From Sideroxydans sp. (GTDB lineage Bacteria; Pseudomonadota; Gammaproteobacteria; Burkholderiales; Gallionellaceae), in assembly GCA_030823965.1 (NCBI GenBank), contig JAVBYP010000249.1, positions 1 through 10,481 of the forward strand: 10,481 nucleotides of DNA. The letters run 5' to 3'. The notes under the pieces were generated by a model, which worked only from the letters and a program-made list of their open reading frames with translations, had not been told where the DNA came from and searched no databases. This document shows, piece after piece, positions 7,516 through 10,481 of this stretch; within the stretch, counting starts at the first letter, position 1, and each line of letters opens with the position of its first letter. Made by a program: the position numbers and the translations under genes.

Positions 7516-9753
7516 TCAGAACTTATAGTTCAATCCAGTGTAGATCGAACGTCCCATACCTGGCACAGCCGTTCCCCACTGTGGATAGTTCCCCGAGGGA
7601 GGATTGATCGACATGGTCGTACCTTGTCCGGTGTAAGCACCACCGGTCGGCAGGTAGTAGAACTTATCCAACAGATTCTCTACGCCGAAATTGACGCTCA
7701 CTTGCTTCCATGCATAACTACCACGTAGATTGATCAAGCCATATCCAGGAGTCTTGATCTCATTGCGGGTGGCAGAGACCGTAGTCTTAGCCTGCACCAA
7801 CACCAACTCAGCACTATTGTTCCAGCCGCCCATATTCTGGTTCAACGCTAGCTTGCTGTTGAGCGGCATGATGTTGTACAGCCCATCCCCGGTGGTCTCA
7901 TTCTTGCCGTTGGTGTAATTGAGCAGACCAGTCGCCTCCCACTCACCCCAACTGCTTTCTCCCAGCGCCATGTGGCCGGAAAGATCGAAGCCATAGAGGC
8001 GTGCCGATTGGTTGACATATTTCAGCACGTTGAACTTGTTCGCTAATGTGGTCACTTGCCTAGCATCTATATAATCGGTGACCTTGGTGTAGTAAGGCGT
8101 CACCTTGACGCCCCAGCTACTGTCCGCATCATGCCAATCGAAGGTGGCAGAAAGTGTGTTGGCTTGTTCTGGCTTTAGATTGACATCGCCCACATAGCCG
8201 TTGCCATCACCGACGAAGTTATTCATCAATGCAGCCATCTGCCAGGTGGACCATGTGTAGCGCTCGTACATATTAGGTGAACGTACCTTGTGTGCCGCCC
8301 CGAATTCGATATCGTATTGTGCATTGGCGGTATAGCGTGCCAGTGCTGTCATATCCCAGTTGTTGTCGGTCTTCTTGCGGTCGATTGCATTGAAGGCATT
8401 GGCGTCAGTCCCTTGATTGCCCATACCAGCAGGGTTGTAACCCACTACATCGCCTGCATCCATCTTCACCTGCTCGACTCGAGCGCCCAACAGCGTCATC
8501 CATTGCTCATCTTTACGTGCTTCCCATTCGCCGAACAATGCGGCGCGATCTCGCTGTCCGTCTTTGATGTTCCAGAATGTGCCCGGATACATGTTTGCTC
8601 CAGACGGCGGCCACCAATCATTCAGGCGGTATTGCTGAATTTCACCTCCCACTCGCAACAAATCTTGTTCGGTGAGCTCGATGTCCGCCTTGATGCTCGC
8701 TCCTGTCGTCTTACCCTCGGTGTACATAGGCATACCAGCGGCGCAGGTGCCGCTAATTGGGCTACATGGAGCACCATCTGTGGGGCCGCTGGCTGAAGCT
8801 GTACCGTACCAAAAACGCTTATCCGCCCCAAAATCCATGAAGTGATCCACCTTCTCGTTATAAGCACGCGCCTCCAACGAACCCCAATCAAGTTGGCCGA
8901 GGTAGCGCAGGTTCACACTCTTCTGCTGATTGTCGAGCATGTCCATACGTTGGTTCGGGTAAAGCTGGTAGGGCATATCTTGCAAACCGAGTTTGGCTTC
9001 GAATAGATGCCCTTCATTCTTGAATGCCATTCCGATCGTGTGATTGCGTGTTTGATAAGCGGTGGAACCGACTTCATCGCGCGGGAGAGTATGCCCAACA
9101 CGCCCTGTGAAATCATAGGTCTTGAAATTGCCACCGGCAGTGTAGTTGTCCGCTTTAGCTGTCGCACCGCTGTAGCTGATGTTCAGCGTCTCAGTGGCGA
9201 GCGTGGCTGCAACATTTGCACCAACCGCCTGGTTGTTACTGCGGTAGAAAGCCCCCACTTCACCTTTGACGAGTACTCCTTGTCCTGGTGCGGCAAATTC
9301 TGAAGAGCGCGTCTCAGCAACGATAGCTCCACCGATGCTGTCGCCGCCCACACTCACAGGTGTCACACCCGCATAAACCTTGATGGACTCAACATTGCTG
9401 GGATCCACATAGGAAAGAGGTGGATTCATGTGGTTTGGGCAGGACGAGATCAAGTCCATGCCATCTAACTTGGTGCGGATACGATCATCGGCCAGACCGT
9501 GGATCGAAGGTAGGCTAGATACACCGCCAGCCCCGTTCAGGCTCACACCCGGCTGACCATCCAGCATGTTCGCAGTATCACTGCTATTTGCACGTTTTGA
9601 CGCGATGTTTTGTTCACTGATAGGACTGTTCGCGGGCAAAGGCGCCATGGTCTTTCCTGTCACCATCACCTCATCCATCGTCGCCGTTTCGGCAGCATAG
9701 GTGGCGCCAGTCATCGCCAACAGCACAGCAGCCACGATCATCTTTTGTTGCAT
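7516..9753 (-). CDS. TonB-dependent copper receptor, OprC/NosA type
   Basis: An outer-membrane receptor of 745 residues that should import copper, driven by TonB. A signal peptide (cleavage after TYA near 20) is followed by a TonB-box-like stretch DEVMVTG (27-33), a plug domain (about 45-160, with IHGLADDRIRTKLDGMD and GGDSIGGAIVAET) and a 22-strand-type barrel ending in aromatic YKF. The copper site known from OprC, CxxxM plus HxM, is present: C105-P-N-H-M109 in the plug and H304-F-M306 in the barrel. The OprC-like stretch DWWPPSGANMYPGTFWNIKDG supports the subfamily. C330 and C337 in an outer loop may pair. AGGAG lies 7 bases before the ATG at 9753; the in-frame ATG at 9828 would add 25 residues with no signal-peptide logic and cross the promoter. 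PCuAC genes lie downstream and a sensor kinase is divergent. Confidence 0.93.
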   Translation of the reverse strand: MQQKMIVAAVLLAMTGATYAAETATMDEVMVTGKTMAPLPANSPISEQNIASKRANSSDTANMLDGQPGVSLNGAGGVSSLPSIHGLADDRIRTKLDGMDLISSCPNHMNPPLSYVDPSNVESIKVYAGVTPVSVGGDSIGGAIVAETRSSEFAAPGQGVLVKGEVGAFYRSNNQAVGANVAATLATETLNISYSGATAKADNYTAGGNFKTYDFTGRVGHTLPRDEVGSTAYQTRNHTIGMAFKNEGHLFEAKLGLQDMPYQLYPNQRMDMLDNQQKSVNLRYLGQLDWGSLEARAYNEKVDHFMDFGADKRFWYGTASASGPTDGAPCSPISGTCAAGMPMYTEGKTTGASIKADIELTEQDLLRVGGEIQQYRLNDWWPPSGANMYPGTFWNIKDGQRDRAALFGEWEARKDEQWMTLLGARVEQVKMDAGDVVGYNPAGMGNQGTDANAFNAIDRKKTDNNWDMTALARYTANAQYDIEFGAAHKVRSPNMYERYTWSTWQMAALMNNFVGDGNGYVGDVNLKPEQANTLSATFDWHDADSSWGVKVTPYYTKVTDYIDARQVTTLANKFNVLKYVNQSARLYGFDLSGHMALGESSWGEWEATGLLNYTNGKNETTGDGLYNIMPLNSKLALNQNMGGWNNSAELVLVQAKTTVSATRNEIKTPGYGLINLRGSYAWKQVSVNFGVENLLDKFYYLPTGGAYTGQGTTMSINPPSGNYPQWGTAVPGMGRSIYTGLNYKF

Positions 9754-9782
9754 GTCTTCTCTCCTGTAAAAAATCTGCGCGC

Positions 9783-9788
9783 ATTCTA
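9783..9788 (-). promoter_or_regulatory. -10 element of the copper-receptor promoter
   Basis: TAGAAT on the minus strand, 5/6 to consensus. The predicted start near 9776 leaves a 23-base leader containing the AGGAG site. The -35 position (AGAGTC) does not resemble TTGACA, as expected for an activator-dependent promoter. Confidence 0.5.
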
Positions 9789-9810
9789 TGGAATTTTTTC
9801 TCAGCGACTC

Positions 9811-9826
9811 TGCGGCATTTTGTCGC
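9811..9826 (+). promoter_or_regulatory. RegR/RegA/PrrA-type response-regulator box between receptor and kinase
   Basis: TGCGGCATTTTGTCGC contains GCGGC-N5-GTCGC. Bases 9812-9826 fit every position of the RegR box consensus as I recall it (G-N-G-R-C-R-T-T-N-N-G-N-C-G-C) and the looser RegA/PrrA form GCGNC-Nx-GNCGC. A further half-site GCGAC is at 9804-9808. The centre, 9819, lies midway between the two TAGAAT elements, at about -43 of the receptor start and -45 of the kinase start. The match is seen; binding is inferred, and the regulator gene is not in the window. Confidence 0.6.
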
Positions 9827-9850
9827 ACCCCAATAACGGCGGGCTTCCAG

Positions 9851-9856
9851 TAGAAT
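9851..9856 (+). promoter_or_regulatory. -10 element of the sensor-kinase promoter
   Basis: TAGAAT on the plus strand lies 8 bases before the ATG at 9865, so the message would begin at or within two bases of the start codon and be leaderless. No -35 is seen at the right distance, and no Shine-Dalgarno sequence precedes the ATG. Confidence 0.45.
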
Positions 9857-9864
9857 CACTCGCC

Positions 9865-10481
9865 ATGAACTCCTCACTACTTTCCACCCAAACGGGGCAC
9901 TCGCATCTGCGCCGCTTATTCATGCTGCGCAACTGGGCCATCCTCGCGCAATTCGCGACCTTGATCTTGGTGCATCGATTCCTGAGTACGGATTTCGCGT
10001 GGACGCCGATGATCGGCACGGTGGTGTTCTTGGTATTGGTCAACTTGCTCACGTGGTGGCGCCTGTCACTCGACTATCCGGTCGGCAACCTCGAATTGTT
10101 CTTGCAGTTATGTCTCGATGTGAATGCGCTGACGGTGCTGTTGTACTTCGGCGGTGGCTCGACCAACCCCTTCGTCTCGCTCTACCTATTGCCCTTGGTG
10201 CTGGCTGCAGCCACCCTGCCGCGCCGATACACATGGGGTATGGCCGCATTGACCGTGGCGTGTTACAGCTTGTTGATGGTGTGGTATGTGCCACTTCCGA
10301 CCGGTGATGCCCACGCTCAACATACTGCTGCCACAACGACAACGGCTGCCGCCCCTGTGCACGACCATGCCGCGATGACGATGGACCACAGCCAGCACCA
10401 GATGCATCAACCAGAGACCGCACCGCCTGACTACTGCCGCACCGAGCCGGAATCTGCGCCCACCAACGCAACTGTCGACAC
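9865..10481 (+). CDS. RegB/PrrB-type membrane sensor histidine kinase with His/Met-rich loop, N-terminal part
   Basis: 205 residues are visible, with no stop before the window end. There are five hydrophobic helices near 22-38, 48-64, 76-95, 104-118 and 124-141. Between the third and fourth lies GGSTNPF (97-103), the GGxxNPF heptapeptide that binds quinone in RegB kinases. These kinases sense redox or quinone state and phosphorylate a RegA/PrrA-type regulator controlling respiratory genes. After helix 5 comes a long loop, periplasmic by the RegB topology, with seven His and three Met between residues 150 and 181 (VHDHAAMTMDHSQHQMHQ core). This is far longer than I recall for this loop in RegB and suggests metal sensing. 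Helix 6, the phospho-accepting His and the ATPase domain lie outside the window, so the kinase call is by analogy. The start 9865 has no ribosome site; ATG at 9922 (MLRNW) is an alternative. Confidence 0.78.
   Translation, partial: MNSSLLSTQTGHSHLRRLFMLRNWAILAQFATLILVHRFLSTDFAWTPMIGTVVFLVLVNLLTWWRLSLDYPVGNLELFLQLCLDVNALTVLLYFGGGSTNPFVSLYLLPLVLAAATLPRRYTWGMAALTVACYSLLMVWYVPLPTGDAHAQHTAATTTTAAAPVHDHAAMTMDHSQHQMHQPETAPPDYCRTEPESAPTNATVD

Noticed and set aside
9271..9278. GAGTACTC, the core of an SlmA binding site, inside the receptor gene
   Set aside because: Only the 8-base core matches; the outer bases (GT/AC) do not, and one such palindrome by chance in 10 kb is not surprising.
9754..9828. 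Extended N-terminus of the TonB receptor from ATG 9828
   Set aside because: Would put 25 residues before a good signal peptide and remove the promoter and operator; the start at 9753 has AGGAG at 7 bases.
10049..10471. 140-codon minus-strand open frame
   Set aside because: Antisense to the RegB-like coding frame, which has clear membrane helices and GGxxNPF; the minus frame is Arg/Ser-rich with no signal.

Overview
The window reads as a chromosomal segment of a betaproteobacterium. The adjacent order argB - HAD pyrimidine 5'-nucleotidase - slmA, the long YihY form, the HugZ-like protein and the arginine-sensitive type of ArgB all fit that class. A member of the Nitrosomonadales (Gallionellaceae-like) is my best guess, but the order is inferred from gene content and not proven. 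No tRNA, rRNA, IS element or CRISPR array is visible, and no stretch longer than about 205 bases lacks a gene.

Layout, left to right. Bases 1-1454 (minus strand) hold the start of a YqhA-family membrane protein, with its own good promoter, and a full YihY/UPF0761 inner-membrane protein. Bases 1476-2192 (plus strand) encode a HugZ-like split-barrel protein. It meets a small exported protein of unknown function stop codon to stop codon. That small gene is the last gene behind leuA (2501-4036, minus strand). In front of leuA is a 160-base leader with a 27-codon ORF rich in late leucine codons and three perfect hairpins, a candidate leucine attenuator. Bases 4241-6357 (minus strand) form a tight operon argB - pyrimidine 5'-nucleotidase - slmA with a 4-base GTGA overlap.

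The right 4 kb is a copper locus. On the minus strand are an OprC/NosA-type TonB-dependent copper receptor (7516-9753), a canonical periplasmic copper chaperone PCuAC (6951-7415), and a tandem PCuAC paralogue that has lost its copper ligands (6455-6931), closed by a strong intrinsic terminator. Divergent from the receptor, and cut by the window end, is the membrane half of a RegB/PrrB-type redox sensor kinase. It carries the quinone-site motif GGxxNPF, plus an unusual His/Met-rich loop that topology places in the periplasm.

The 111-base divergent region between receptor and kinase holds a sequence that fits the RegR/RegA/PrrA operator consensus as I recall it. It lies exactly midway between two TAGAAT -10 elements, so one response-regulator site could drive both genes. 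The proposed system is a RegB-type sensor that reads copper (and perhaps quinone redox) and controls outer-membrane copper uptake and periplasmic delivery, presumably for cytochrome oxidase or another cuproenzyme. The parts are seen in the sequence; the regulatory link is inference.
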